Source: Peronospora farinosa
Taxonomy: Eukaryota > Oomycota > Peronosporomycetes > Peronosporales > Peronosporaceae
DNA: 64,000 nt
NCBI GenBank assembly: GCA_947646735.1
Contig: CANTFK010000046.1
Location: 1-64,000 of the forward strand
Reading direction: 5' to 3'
The position numbers and the translations under genes are program-made. The notes beneath the pieces were generated by a model. It had not been told where the DNA came from. It was given only the letters and a program-made list of their open reading frames with translations, and did no database searches. This document shows, piece after piece, positions 10,774 to 22,618 of this stretch. Numbering within the stretch: the first letter of the stretch is position 1; every line of letters begins with the position of its first letter.

Positions 10774-11933
10774 ATGTACGGAGACCCAACACCCAATCCA
10801 GCAGCACTACCAAGCACCATCAGCGGGAGTGCAACAACCAGCATCATGGCGCAACAACTCATACCTTGGCCACTGTATGACTTGTCCGGAGCTCACGCTC
10901 CGGACTCGCTGGACATGATGCGGGACTATTTCCGCCGATTTCGAAAATTGCGCGGAAAGGGTCTTGATGGAAATGAGCATGAAGCTCTACAACGTTCTTG
11001 GTGTGCCTTCATTCAACGTTGGAATCGGATGCTCGAGGATGGTAGCAGCTTCCAAGTATGGCTCGCCAATCGAGAGGAGCTGCGCGCCGATCACTTCATC
11101 GGCGCGCTACGCGAAAGAGTGTGTGAGGATGCTTGGAATGAGGACCGTCTCTGCTTCGTCCATGTGAATGAAGGATGCCAATCTTGTGACTCGACTCCAC
11201 GCCCAACTCATGACGAATGGCGACGACACATCGCTGAGTGTCCACTCAGTGATCGCGAACGAAGCTGGATTGCAAAGTATGAGAGAAGTCTGAGCGAACG
11301 GAGAAGCGCAGTTATCCGTGGTGCGCCCCGCTGGCAGCACCACTCGCGACAGCGGAGTCAATCTCCGCGGAATAATTAGCGCAGGGCAGCGACACGTTCA
11401 CCTGTTCGTTTAGTTGTGCAATTCTCGCCTCGCAATCGTGATGATATGTATTTGCCACGACGTTCTCGTTCGCGTCATCGTTCTCGTTCTCGACGACGTG
11501 GATTTCCTTACCGCTCTCGTATGTCACGAGAGCGTTCGCGTGCTCGCCCGCATTGGAACAGCCCGACTTTGTGGCTTCATACGACAGAACCACATCTGGA
11601 ACGTCACGAAGGAGTAAGGAACGTGTTTCCCATGTATCCTGCTCGAGAGAAAATTCAAGCCAACGTACTCGGTACCTGCGCGCGGATGGAACCGCGCGCT
11701 CTCATGCGCCGACTGTAGTACTGTTCGGCAGGGTCCTCGTGACCCACAATGCGGTCTACAAATTAGCGCACCTTTTCCCCGCATCAACAAGCGAGGTAGG
11801 CCCTCGCGATGGTAATGCTGGCGTCCTGGTTGACCAGGACGATGTTGATCAGGACGTGAACAGAGCTGCCGATGCTCAGCTGGAGGATGAGGCTGCGAGT
11901 GAACGTGCTGCCCAGCGCAGAGAAAACTGCTAG
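10774..11933 (+). pseudogene. Antisense ORF (aORF) of gypsy element H
   Basis: This plus-strand coding lies between the minus-strand integrase (ending near 11990) and the minus-strand 3' LTR, so it is antisense to its element. The first frame (10774-11379, 201 codons) contains DMMRDYFRRFRKLRGKG, WCAFIQRWNRMLEDG and a Cys/His-bearing segment (FVHVNEGCQSCD, WRRHIAECPLSDRER), then RSQSPRNN. A frame change continues with an arginine/serine-rich tract (11450-11560) and, in a third frame, an acidic/Ala-rich helix near 11840-11930. No known family recognised; an RNA-binding or Gag-like role is possible from the basic tract but unproven. Confidence 0.55.
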
Positions 11934-11989
11934 TGAGAACCGGCAGTCGAACTGTGAGCTGCTCGAACGGATAAGGGTTCTGTAGCGCC

Positions 11990-13205
11990 AGATGATTGGT
12001 CATGTGCATACGGCATCGAGGCCGTGCCCCATGTCAATGGCGCGTCGAGCACGACGGGAAGGCCGATCGACTTACGTACCCCTGAAGCCGGCATCGGAGC
12101 CAAGCTGTGAAGCGTAGCCGGACGATATTCCTTCAGCCGCCCGACATAGAACGTCGGGTGGAGTCGCGATGAAGAAGGGACGTCGAGTGTATAAGCGTTG
12201 CCGATTGCCTTCGAACCTTTAATGGACCGATGAAGCGTGGCGCGAGTTTATTCGCGCCCAGGTTAGTGACCGCTGAATCCCTTAAACCTTCCGTAGATAA
12301 AAATACACGATCACCTTTCTCAAACTTGCTCATGTTCTTTCTGCCATGTTTTTTAGCGTTCTATTTCTGTTGATCTACCGCAGATTGTAGTGCGTCTCGT
12401 ACAAACTGGGTGACGGCTTGACGTTGGAGTATACATTCCGACACAGCCATGTCATCAATTAATCGCGCCGACTCAATCGGCGCGTAGTTGGCAGTAGGTG
12501 AACGCTTACCCGAAGATGGGTCAATCAATGTCTGCGCGGTCCATAGAGCTAATGGTGACGCCACTTCTTATGGCTTCAAAGCAGCCGTCTTCGCCCTCGA
12601 TCGGGTTACTACGTTGGCGTTCCAAACACTGTGAGCTGCACTCGATCCTTGTTTATCACCTTTATCCCCCCCAGAGTGGAGCCACTAGGTGTTGTGGGTC
12701 GCCCCACGGCCAGGAGAGTAGGAACACGAGGGTGACGAGCCGAATTCACAAAAGTGGCGTTAACCCTGTTGACGCGTGTACGGAGTTGTTGAGTGCGAAC
12801 TCCACGATTGGTACATGACGCCAAAACCCCGACGTAAAACGCGGATCCCGGTCCGATAATATGGATTCGGGCATCCCGTGTATTCGATACACGCGATTTA
12901 GAAACAAGAAAGCAGCCTCTTTTCCTGAGATTTTGGTGCTACATGGTGCTAAATGCACTATCTTGCTCAGTCTGTCTACAAAGACGACGAGCCCCGTCCT
13001 GCCTTTATGTTCAGGCGGTAAGCCAAACATGAAGTCCAAACTGACCGACTTCCAACATTCAGTTGGAATCGGCAGTGGCTTTAGTGGCGCACTGTTCGAA
13101 GGTGCAGGCTTTATGCGCTGGCACTCTTCGCAAGAGCGAATATAGTTGGCCACCCACCGATATAGGTGGGTCCACCAAAATTCCTCTGACACTCGTAAGA
13201 ATATG
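11990..13205 (-). pseudogene. Ty3/gypsy integrase, disrupted
   Basis: Minus-strand frames show the end of the zinc-binding domain (YIRSCEECQRIKPAPS), the catalytic core with MFGLPPEHKGRTGLVVFVD and SILSDRDPRFTSGFW, then EFALNNSVHASTGLTP, ARHPRVPTLLA, and the C-terminal GANKLAPRFIGPLKV. The part holding the catalytic glutamate appears shortened between FW and VPIVEFALNN. Frameshifts occur near 12820 and 12340. Upstream pol parts are absent because the sequence switches near 13205-13235 to a plus-strand fragment of another element. Confidence 0.8.
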
Positions 13206-13235
13206 CAGACCGACATGGTCGCAAAAACAATGAAC

Positions 13236-13434
13236 ACTTTAGTGTTGGGGGCAAAGCGCTATTAGGTACTGCTACCCTACCTAAACATGCAGCTTCTGTA
13301 CTACCTGGTGGTACTACTAAGCTATTGCCCCGATTCATTGGGACATTTACAATGGTCGAGGAGGTTAGAAACCTAAAGTACAGACTCACTCTCCCACCGT
13401 ATATGAAGACGCACCCCGTATGTTACGTGGTCGT
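13236..13434 (+). pseudogene. Fragment of a second gypsy integrase C-terminus, opposite strand
   Basis: The plus strand reads ATLPKHAASVLPGGTTKLLP, RFIGTFTMVEEV and LTLPPYMKTHPVCYVV, the C-terminal region of an oomycete gypsy integrase. It abuts the minus-strand integrase of element H head to head and ends just before the chromovirus LTR at 13491. Only this short piece survives. Confidence 0.65.
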
Positions 13435-13490
13435 CTGAAACGGTATGTGGATCCACAAGAGATCACATATCCGCATCAGTCTAACGAGAC

Positions 13491-14523
13491 TATGGTAAAG
13501 TGCTTGTTTTGAGATATGGAGACACCAGAAGCTAGTTGGTTTCGGAATATAAAAGACCGTGTATCAGAGAAAGAGACCAGAGAGACAGGGGCCTCTAGGG
13601 GAAGAGACCGTTGGCGGAAACATTTTGCAGGACCCACAAAATAGAAATCAGTACCAGGGTACGGTTAAATTGGTACCGAAAGGAGTCGACGATGGTCCCC
13701 TTCGGAAGGCCCAGTACCTCATTGGTGGATCCGGTCCCTTATTGGTCGTTCGGTCCCTCATTGGTTGACCTGGGTCCCTCATCGGTCCACCTCGATCCCT
13801 AATCGGTAGACCGGTCCCTATTCGGTCGACCCAGGTCCCTCGGGGTTCAGCCACGCTTGACCAGTTAACACAGGGATCAGACCAGTCGACGCAAGGAATC
13901 AGAGCTTTAGGCAAGGATAGAGTAAAGGAGTTAAAAGGATAGAACTATATTAAATACTACACAATTTGCGATCTACGTGGAACGACTTTGTCGCCCAAAA
14001 AAACTTGCTCTAAGCTACCCACCTGTCCCGGGAAAGGATACATTTTGGCCCCAATTATATACAGTTTCGAGGTTAAGTTCAAGTGCGAATAGAGCTCCAG
14101 GATATATTTGGCCTGTGATCTCGTTCGAGTTGCTGCTACCCCAAGACCCTCTATCGGAAGCGGTCTCCCTTACCTCACGGTCCGGAAGCTAAGTAAAGGT
14201 CACCCCTGAAAAGGCCAGGGATGAAAAGCTCCCTGAAAAATTTGGCTCTAAGCCCACCCTCGACAAGTTCGATCGAGTGGCCACCTACCGGCCCACCGAG
14301 TGAAGCATATCTACTCGAGGCCCCCCAGGTCTACATCCCTCAAGGCAGACGTCTACAACTTCACCCAAGTCTTTCGAAGAGTGCAACCCGCAAGCCGACG
14401 GGTACACAAGGTAAGAAAAGGTCCATACGCGGCATCATAGTACCCCTTTCCGACAGTAGGAAGTCCGGAACAGTGAGTGGTTTGGGGTCTCATCATACAA
14501 TTTTGAGAACCCACTCCACCACA
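13491..14523 (+). repeat. 5' LTR of chromovirus C
   Basis: Homologous over its length to 50366-51368, whose intact termini are TGTGGTG and CACCACA; here the first bases are altered to TATGGTA. It contains several copies of a 20-bp GGTCCCTCATTGG-type repeat at about 13712-13850 and ends CTCCACCACA. The following bases, ATGGTGCGCGTGCCC, could be a primer-binding site (TGG start). A chromodomain-bearing gypsy body follows. Confidence 0.85.
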
Positions 14524-14586
14524 ATGGTGCGCGTGCCCGGATCTTCGGAAGACGCGGGATTCTCCGCGAGTCCCTAGAAAATATAG

Positions 14587-16538
14587 ATGTTCAAGTCAAG
14601 AAGGAAGACAAGACAGGGAGACCAGTCCTTAGTGACCCAAGAAGAAAAAAACAAAGGATCGAAGGATCGACCGGACCTTGGGAGGGGCCCGGTCAACATG
14701 GTCGAGGTTGAACTCATTGAAGAGAAACCTAAATACCCACCCTATGTCCTCGTACAGGACATCATGGGTCATGTTCCCTATCATGATCCAGAGGACAATC
14801 AGCCGACGGTGAAACCCGAGAGGCTAAGGTCCTTGAAAAAACAACAAAACAAGATCGCGCAGTCCAAGCCGACAAAGTTTCGGATGAAGGCGCCAGGAAA
14901 CACCAAGTTGATAGGCCCCGAGTAGTCAGGACTGGAATCATGGTCGGACGCTGATGTTAAGAAGGCCTATCACTAAAGCAAGCTGAACGCATTCCTGGAG
15001 AGCGACCCCGTCGCGAAGATCCTCGAGATCCGGCTGCTGGGACAGTTTACTGGACCGGTGTCGATCCTACCACGGCTGCAAATCGTCAAGGACGCGATCA
15101 CTGCGCTGGTCACCCTTCTTCGTGAAGCGAAAATGGTCGCAGGGCGGTTCGATCCGGACGACCTGCTTTCCCTGGGATTCGACAGAATCTCAAAGATGTT
15201 AGAGAATATACAAAAACGTCTGTCGATCCTCGTCGGTACCACGCCATCAAAGGAACACCTACCTCTGACGATTTAGATACATAAACAGTCCAGAGATAGC
15301 CATATGACGCTTCAAGACATCGCGGTCTACCCTCAAATGTATGGAGCCGCCGGCCACCCAGGGGCGAAGCAGGGTCCATCGCGACCCCTGCCGTCAAGCG
15401 GCCAGAGTGCAGCAGCTCCGTGGTCACCAGGGTCGTCTTCGACTGGATCAGTCACTAGGATGCCCCTAGGGCCTACTGGGGCGGCGCTGCTACAGAACCG
15501 AGCGCGCAACGCGGAGCAAGAACCACGAGCTCTCGAAACGGCGACGCGTGGCAAAACGGAAAATCATTCCGATTTTCAGCCAATGAAACATCGGCATGAG
15601 AAATAATCGGAATTCGCTCTGCCCGTGGCGAAGAGGCTGGGGGGAGCGCCTACCTACCCGGTAGGTGATCTGCAGACCCTCTTCGACGCGGCGATGGCAA
15701 GGTTTTTGAATAAACGTCAAGTACCGTGGGCACACCCCAACGGGAGTGTAACAGGAGGAAGACCAGGGGCTCAAAGGAAGACCGCTCATCATGACCAGAA
15801 CCCAGGCATACAAATGCCAAGAGGTCATACGATGATCGACGTCGACATGGAATCCGTCGGTTCTTGTGAGTTCGACCCTGAAAACATGGATTTGAGGGGA
15901 CCTCAGTCGATGATCGCGAATGCCGCGCTGGGACATATACCAAATATGGTCCCTCGCATCAAACTCTCGGCGACTTCGGATCTTAAAGAATTTCATGGAA
16001 GAGACCAAGACGAAGACAGAGCGCGCAGCTGGGTATCGAAGGTCAAGACAGCTTTTATAAGAGACCAAGCGTTAGATTAAAAATTTGTCTTGTCTTTGGA
16101 GGCTTGCTGACTGGGACAGCACAGAACTGGTACCGTCAACTGGGTCGCTCAGTCCGAGGAAACTGGAAGGACCTAATGCAAGAATTCATGATTCGGTTCT
16201 GTGCTACGGGGGTACCTGTCGCCCGCCAGTACTACCATGCCAATAAAAGGTCGGAAGAGACCCCGCTGGATTACCTGTACCGCCTGAATGTTATTGGACT
16301 CAGAGCGAAGATGAAGATTAAGGATGGGTCGCCCAAGGTTCAGAAGGATCATGTCGATCACTACATTTTAACGGTGTACGACCCGGAGCTAGCGAACAAG
16401 TTGACTATGTTGCGTCTGGAGGATGTAGAAGCATTGGAGGAAGTGTTGACAGCATGTCAACGGACGAAAGCACGACGAGGCAAGATGTTGTTTGGATCAA
16501 ACAAGTTTCGTCAGAGAGCACCCGCGCTACCGGACTGA
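14587..16538 (+). pseudogene. Chromovirus gag, disrupted
   Basis: Frames at 14587-14925, 15058-15276 and 15625-16080 give the N-terminal extension (VEVELIEEKPKYPPYVLVQD, then LESDPVAKILEIRLLG). The capsid begins with PRIKLSATSDLKEFHGRDQD and RSWVSKVKTAF. After stops at about 16078-16110 it continues in 16104-16538 with GTAQNWYRQLGRSVRGNWKD, YYHANKRSEETPLDYLYRLN and KARRGKMLFGSNKFR. This order matches retrotransposon Gag. At least three breaks prevent translation of a whole protein. Confidence 0.8.
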
Positions 16539-16779
16539 CCGAGAGGTATGAATCGCCGCTCTATACGTGCAGTTCGGGCGTCCCCGGAAGACTCGAGCTC
16601 TGAAGACTCCAACTGAGAATCTTCGGAGAACGAAGGAGATCTAAGGCGGGTCTACCTTATGGAGAAGGAAGCAGGAAGGGACCCAGGTGTGAGGTTCTCA
16701 ATGACTCTACCGACTAGGGAGGTCGACCAACACCAACAAGCAGTAGACCAGTGACCCGGTCCTTCGTCAGCGGTCCCAA

Positions 16780-18057
16780 ATACGAAGATGTGCTTATTGC
16801 GGATCGAAGAAACATGGAGATTTGAATTGTTGGAAGCTATTGGCCTGCGACCGCTGTGGAAGGAAGGGTGACCCGTCTGATCGCTGCCTGTTTGTGTGCC
16901 GAGGTTGTGGAGAGATTTACGAGATTAGGAAGTGCCAGATGGAGGAGTTCTACAATTTGTTCCGTCAATGGTAGAACCCGGCCAAGCATGCAGAAATGTT
17001 CCCGGAGACACTCGAGAAGATGGCAAATTAGGACGCTCGCCATGTTTGAATTTGGTACGAGCCGAGCGTTCTAATTGTTGTATCTTTGCATATGTGGATA
17101 AGCAGCCCAAGGAAGAGATGGGTATTCTAGTTAAGATTGGGAATATATCGAAGATTGGAAATTACCCTGTGGTCCATGTTGCTTCTTTGAATAAGCCTAA
17201 TAATTTTGCTCGAGAAAATGCAGTAATGGAGTTGGACTTATTGCCAGGCGAGTCTAGGGAGTACTGGAAATACCACGCCCCCACTAAATGGTTCAGGCAA
17301 GCCAAAGCCTCTGGAAAGGTCAACAATGGCCATGCAAATTTGTTGTTCGATACTGGTGCCGAGATATCCATCCTGGTTATCGCCTTTGCTCTTAAGGCAG
17401 GTTGCCAAATTGATGAAAGTGAACGACAAGAATGCATTGATATTGAGGGATCGGTATATAGCGCACTCGCATCAAGCTCACTCTGAATGGGAAATTGGTG
17501 TACATCTTAAGGTGTGGGTAGGCCCTATGTTGGGTCAAAACGCAATTTTGGGGATGGACTTCATGGTCCCCGCCAGTATCCGGTTAGACTTGTCAGACGG
17601 AACCCTTTGTCTCCCTGATGAAGTTCGAGTACAATTAAGCGGGCGAAGAACGCTTTACAATACCCGAGTATCGGTTGTGAAGCTGGGTCGGTATGTACAG
17701 ATACCTGTTGGAGGATGTACGGAAGTGCCTCTCAAAAGGTTGACCTCAGAACAGTGGAAATTGTGGGTCACGAGAGGCGAACGTTGGGTGACCACCATGA
17801 TACAAGGGATAGGGCGTCGACCGATTTTGAAGATAACCAATGTCAGCCCTCGCCCCTTAACATTGCACAAAGATACCAAGGTAGGTATGTGGTTGACCAG
17901 GGATCAAGTTCCGAGAACGCCAGGGTTTGTCTCGGTAGGCTTTCGAAGATATGCGGAATGGCTAAATTTGGCTTATGAATCTACCACTGACCAGGTCGAA
18001 AATCAGGTCGACCCAACAGAAGAGGAAGAGGGGGCACTAGTGGAGAGACCAGAGTAA
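16780..18057 (+). pseudogene. Chromovirus zinc knuckles and protease, disrupted
   Basis: Around 16785-16990 a frame shows two cysteine-rich clusters (CAYCGSKKHGDLNCWK and CDRCGRKGDPSDRC, then FVCRGCGEIYEIRKC), followed by EEFYNLFRQW. The protease core LLFDTGAEISI lies near 17340-17375 (active-site D-T-G). A frame change near 17440 continues with KVWVGPMLGQNAILGMDFMV, the distal protease motif. The rest up to 18057 is the linker to reverse transcriptase. Stops and frameshifts are present. Confidence 0.8.
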
Positions 18058-18351
18058 AAGATTATGTCGCACGTTTTACAGCGACCGATGGACCCAACCC
18101 CAATGATGAATATAACGCACCAACCGGTACCCGACAGAGAAGAACAACCGTACGAAGAGAAGGTGAATTGGCCGGAGGGGTCTACCCAGGAACGGAATGT
18201 AGCTAAGGAAGACCTACCTGCAGTGATCACTACCGATGAGAAGGAAGCCAAACTGGTAGATTTGTTACAGGCAGATGACCAGGTGTGATCTTTCGAGAGT
18301 GGGGAACTTTGGGCCGAGTACATAAGGCCAGGGTGGTCGGTCGTACCGGAA

Positions 18352-20000
18352 GTGGACCCCTCATCCGAAGGCATTGCGTTAGAAGATATACAGATTCCTG
18401 ATCCAGATGGAAACACTCCCGAAGAGGTGGACCGGTTGCGACAAATAATATGGAAGAAACGACATCTGCTGATGGGCAAAGGTAACGCCTTACCCCCGGC
18501 CGCCCGAGGAGCGATATACGATATCGATGTAGGGAACGCAAGACCGATCGCGCAACGCGTACGAAAGGTGGCCCCTCAATTCAGAGAGAAGCTAGCCGAC
18601 CTGAATAAGGGACTGTTATCAGCAAAGATCATTCAGCCTTCCACCTCGCCATGGGCCAGCCCAATTGTAATTATCGTGAAGAAGAATGGGGTCGATATTC
18701 GATTGTGTATCGACTATCGGTTGGTGAATGATCTCACCCAGCTTATGGTATACCCGATGCCGTTGATTAACGAATTACTGAAGGACCTGGACGGAGCTTT
18801 GTGGTACTGTTCTCTTGACATGAAGAGTGGTTTTTGGGTCGTCAGTATTACCGAAAGGGCGAGACTAATTTCGGCGTTCCTCACGCCACTGGGATTATTT
18901 GAATGGCTTCGGATGCCTTTTGGGCTTAAGAATGCGCCTCAGATATATCAAATATTGTTGGATAATGCGTTATATGGATTTTTACGGATTTCGCCAGGGG
19001 CTGCCACAGAGGAAACAGAGGATTTGTTTGCAACAGGGGAATCAGATGTAAAATCGGGTCTCTCGATATTGGGTCGACGATCATAGATTGACGATATACT
19101 GGTTCCTTATGAATACTGGGATTTATTATGCAGAAAGTGGAGTGGTTGCTAGACGTGTGAGACTATAGGAACTTGTCGGTCAGTGCAGTCAAGAGCGCGT
19201 GGGGGTGTCGGAAGAGGTGGATTTCCACGCGTGGAGGTGCAAATTGAAGGCTAACGATGAAGTGACGACCACGGAATAACGAAAAAAATGGTCGAAGGTA
19301 CAAGTAGAGTTCGCCATGCTCAAGAACAAGATTGCTAGAGCGCCCATTCTACGACATTTCGACCCGGCTAGAGAGGCGGTTATTATTGTCTACTTAAGTG
19401 AAGGGGCCATCTAGGCGTCATTGGTGCAAAATTACGATGGCCAGTATATGCCGGTAATGTTCACGAGCCGAACCCTCAAGTCAAACGAGTTGAACTATAG
19501 CACAGTGGGAAAGGAAGTGTTGGCGTTGTTACATATATTGGAGACTTGTTTCACGATGTTGGTAACCCGACCCCTCAACGTTCTGACGAGACATTCTACA
19601 CTACACTAGCCTGGCTAGTGAAATCTTCGGGGTTGCAAGGCCGCTAGGGAAATTGGGCTGCTCTCTTGTCCCAGTGGAAATTTAAGATTGTGAAATGCAA
19701 GAAAGGCGAAGACCAGGTGCTGGGGGCGTTGACAGTCAGTATTAGGCCTCGAGGAAATGTAGACTCAATTCTGTCGTTAATTGCTTCTAAGAAGCAAGCC
19801 AGGCAGACGGTTGACCTACCAACACCCACAGTGAAACCAAACGAAGAACTGTATGTGATGAGTTTCGATGGGTCAGCCCGGGTAAAGCAAGGGGGAGGCG
19901 CCTGCAGCGCTATTGTATGGAGACTTCCTGCACGGACTATATTCGAAGCTGCGTCAAAGTACTCGATAAGTCTACAGTGAGTGAGAAGGAATATGAGGGC
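18352..20000 (+). pseudogene. Chromovirus reverse transcriptase and RNase H, disrupted
   Basis: 18352-19086 carries RT motifs SPWASPIVIIVKKNG, RLCIDYRLVND, CSLDMKSGFW and FEWLRMPFGLKNAPQIYQ. The catalytic IDDIL follows after a break near 19086. The RNase H-like tether is visible at 19421-19609 (MFTSRTLKSNELNYSTVGKE), and a second RNase H domain at 19666-19980 (YVMSFDGSARVKQGGGACSA). Several stops and frame changes occur. Element-derived and non-functional. Confidence 0.85.
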
Positions 20001-20279
20001 ATGTTGCTGGGTTTTGACCTGTTAGAGTCTCTTAGGCGACGGCCATTAATTATCTGTAAGGATTCCAATTTGGTTTTAAGACAGATGCGTGGATAGATTG
20101 AGTGCAAGATTCAGTTTTATCCCCGTTACGGGCCAAGACGTTGAGTAGGCTCCAGTCGTGGTCCTCCCATGCAGTCGGAATCAGAGCGCGGACCAGTTGG
20201 CCAGTGCGGCTTTACACCAGCAGCAAGGGGCCGAGTCGATCCCCGAAAGGAGGGTGGCCAGGTCTAGAAGCGATCAATC

Positions 20280-20690
20280 GACTGCCAGAGGTGTTAGTTT
20301 CCCTAAAGACCGGAGTCTGTCTGTCAAGATATTCGCGGTGACGCGGTCACGGGTTCCCGTCGGAGTATCCGGAGAAGTTATGCAAGAAGATGTGATACCA
20401 CAACTCCGGGTGGACCGGATCATAGATGCGCAAGAAGAAGATAGCCGGGTGTGAGAATTGGAGGAAGGCGAGTATGAGGTCGAAGAAATTTGAATAATTG
20501 TACAGGTAAGAAGACTTGGTATGGACGGCAACAACGAATCTTCCTCGTGCGATGGAAAGGACGACCTAACCCCTTGTGGGTGGACGAAGTGAGACTAAAT
20601 TGTGGAGTCTTACTCCGAGATCTCGAGCGCAAGAAGACAAGCCATAACCGCCTCGAAATGATGCAAATCCACAAAAACTAGCGGAGAGTA
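20280..20690 (+). pseudogene. Remnant joining RNase H linker to integrase chromodomain; integrase core deleted
   Basis: A frame near 20330-20455 ends with PQLRVDRIIDAQEEDS, the spacer normally found before the integrase. Directly after a TGA comes ELEEGEYEVEEI and then, after a frame change, FLVRWKGRPNPLWVDEV and LLRDLERKKTSHNRLEMMQ. This is a chromodomain: acidic start, the W-K-G-x-P signature and a final helix. Known chromovirus chromodomains sit at the integrase C-terminus and direct insertion. The roughly 400-residue integrase core between these parts is absent. Confidence 0.8.
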
Positions 20691-20739
20691 CTAGGATCCC
20701 TGGAAGGTAGACCATGGTCTCCCATTGGAAGATTATGTC

Positions 20740-21115
20740 CCTCAACGGAAGACCTAATATCGTATTGGTTGGCCTGGGTCCCTCAGTGGTAGATCTGGTC
20801 CCTCATTGGTAGATCTGGTCCCTCATTGGTAGATCTGGTCCCTCATCGGTAGACCCGGTCCCTCATTGGTCGACCCGGTCCCTCATCGGTAGACCCGGTC
20901 CCTCATCGGTCGACCCGGTCCCTCATCGGTAGACCTGGGTCCCTCGTCGGTCCACCTCGATCCCTCATCGGTAGACTTGGGTCCCTCGTCGGTCCACCTC
21001 GATCCCTCATCGGTAGACCCGGTCCCTCATCGGTAGACCCGGTCCCTCATCGGTAGACCCGGTCCCTCGTCTGTAGACCCGGTCCCATATCGGTCGACCT
21101 GGATCCCTCGTCGTT
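20740..21115 (+). repeat. 20-bp minisatellite, remnant of the chromovirus 3' LTR
   Basis: About 18 copies of GGTCCCTCATCGGTAGACCC and close variants (TCATTGG, GGTCGACC, GGTCCACC). Shorter arrays of the same unit lie in the LTRs at 13712-13850 and 50565-50655. The rest of the 3' LTR is not recognisable on either side, so this is what remains of it, expanded. Confidence 0.9.
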
Positions 21116-21215
21116 CGACATTGAAAGCGGCATACACTTACAATTAGTACATGTACTTCCGACGCAATAGTAAGGAGATAATAAGATGCTGCATCCATGT
21201 GCATCGAGAATAAAC

Positions 21216-22400
21216 CTAAAATAGTCTCTTGTCTGCAGTCAATGATACACAAGATAGCGTACCGAGTCGAGCAATTTCTAGCGTATTAGGCGGCGTAGAA
21301 GTGATACTACCAGCCCTAACGCGAAGTGCCTGAGCCATCACAAAGGGTATGACAAGGGCAGATCCAAGCTCACAAGCGGACCAGCCACGGCTGACAGATG
21401 CTACATTCGCCGGACAAGTTCGTCCGCGATGTCGCGCAGGAGCGGGTCGGCAGGTGTCCGATGCACTTCGTCCTCGACCCTGGCAACTGCTATGGCTGCG
21501 TAGCAGACGCTCTCCAGCTCCAATCGAGATGACCCACATCGAGGCTGGAATGAAAGTAGAGACGATGCTACGGCTTATGGCACCCGCGCTCAGCCATAAA
21601 GACATTACGCGCTAGCTCAGCATATCAAGCTGACGGAGATCGACCGCGAAATAACGCTTACTATACAGCGTGATATGGTGCGCGCCTTTGGTGGTGCTGG
21701 CTGCTCTTTCGTGTGGCGCGGCGGTACACAGAATCCCGCTTCGCGCTACCGCCGAGCGTGGATCTGGTAACAACTCCAACGCTTCGGCCCCGGAATAAAA
21801 TGCAGCGACTAGACGTCTCGCCACCTGTGCTGCAACCATGATGTGATGTTGCCACACGTGCTGCAGCACTGCCCTGACAACTCCCGTGCCATTGACGGCC
21901 GCCATGATCAGTGGTTCTTGTAATGATTAAAATGGCGATGAGTTTCCTCTGTCCAAGCCGGGCAGCCAGCTGATGCCACGCTTCGACGCACATGTTGAAA
22001 GCTTCACCAACCGCGATTCTACCCGACAATCAGCTCTTCGATGCTACCACGCTGTTAGAAGAAGCTGTCATCGAGTGTTGCAGTGGAATAAACCTTTTCT
22101 TTTTCAGTCAATCCTCTTGCAGCAAAGCGCGCAGGTCAGCTAGTGGAACGAAACCGATATCACCCTTGTCCACCGATCCGTGCAACAGCGCCAAGTTCCC
22201 TCTACTTCGCGTAGGCTGAGCGCCAGCGCCGAGTCTACGCTGTGGTACAGTAGGTAGTCCGTTTTTAGGTTCACATACGCCTTGATGGTCTCGATTGTAT
22301 CGATGCGGAAACTGGAACATACCAGCCACCCATACGCTTCATATCTTGTGGCATCGGTACATGGAGCCGCATTGCTGAGCGTGGCTAAAGCTGTCCCCAT
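21216..22400 (-). pseudogene. Possible decayed gene of unknown kind
   Basis: Minus-strand frames at 22400-22140, 22329-22108, 22029-21661, 21905-21612 and 21605-21216 are relatively long and have protein-like composition (for example YGWLVCSSFRIDTIETIKAY, VDKGDIGFVPLADLRALLQ and LVAAFYSGAEALELLPDPRS). No domain was recognised, and the frames switch repeatedly. It may be a degraded protein gene or chance open frames in GC-richer sequence. Confidence 0.2.
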
Positions 22401-22618
22401 CTATCTCTTGTAGATCTTGAGCGACGGTATAACGCCCACGATTATTTCCATCAAAAGCTTGGTAAGCGCGATAACATGAATTACAGGAACATGTAATTGT
22501 CTGGATGCACTTCAAGAATCATTGACTTGCATCACAGAGCGCACAGCCATCGAAAAGATTGTGTAATTGTCCTTTTCACAGGCAACTAAACACATTCATG
22601 CTTCGTAGAGCGGAACAA

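Noticed and set aside
20740..21115. CRISPR-like array of 20-bp repeats
   Set aside because: Units are directly adjacent with no unique spacers; it is a minisatellite inside an LTR of a eukaryotic element.
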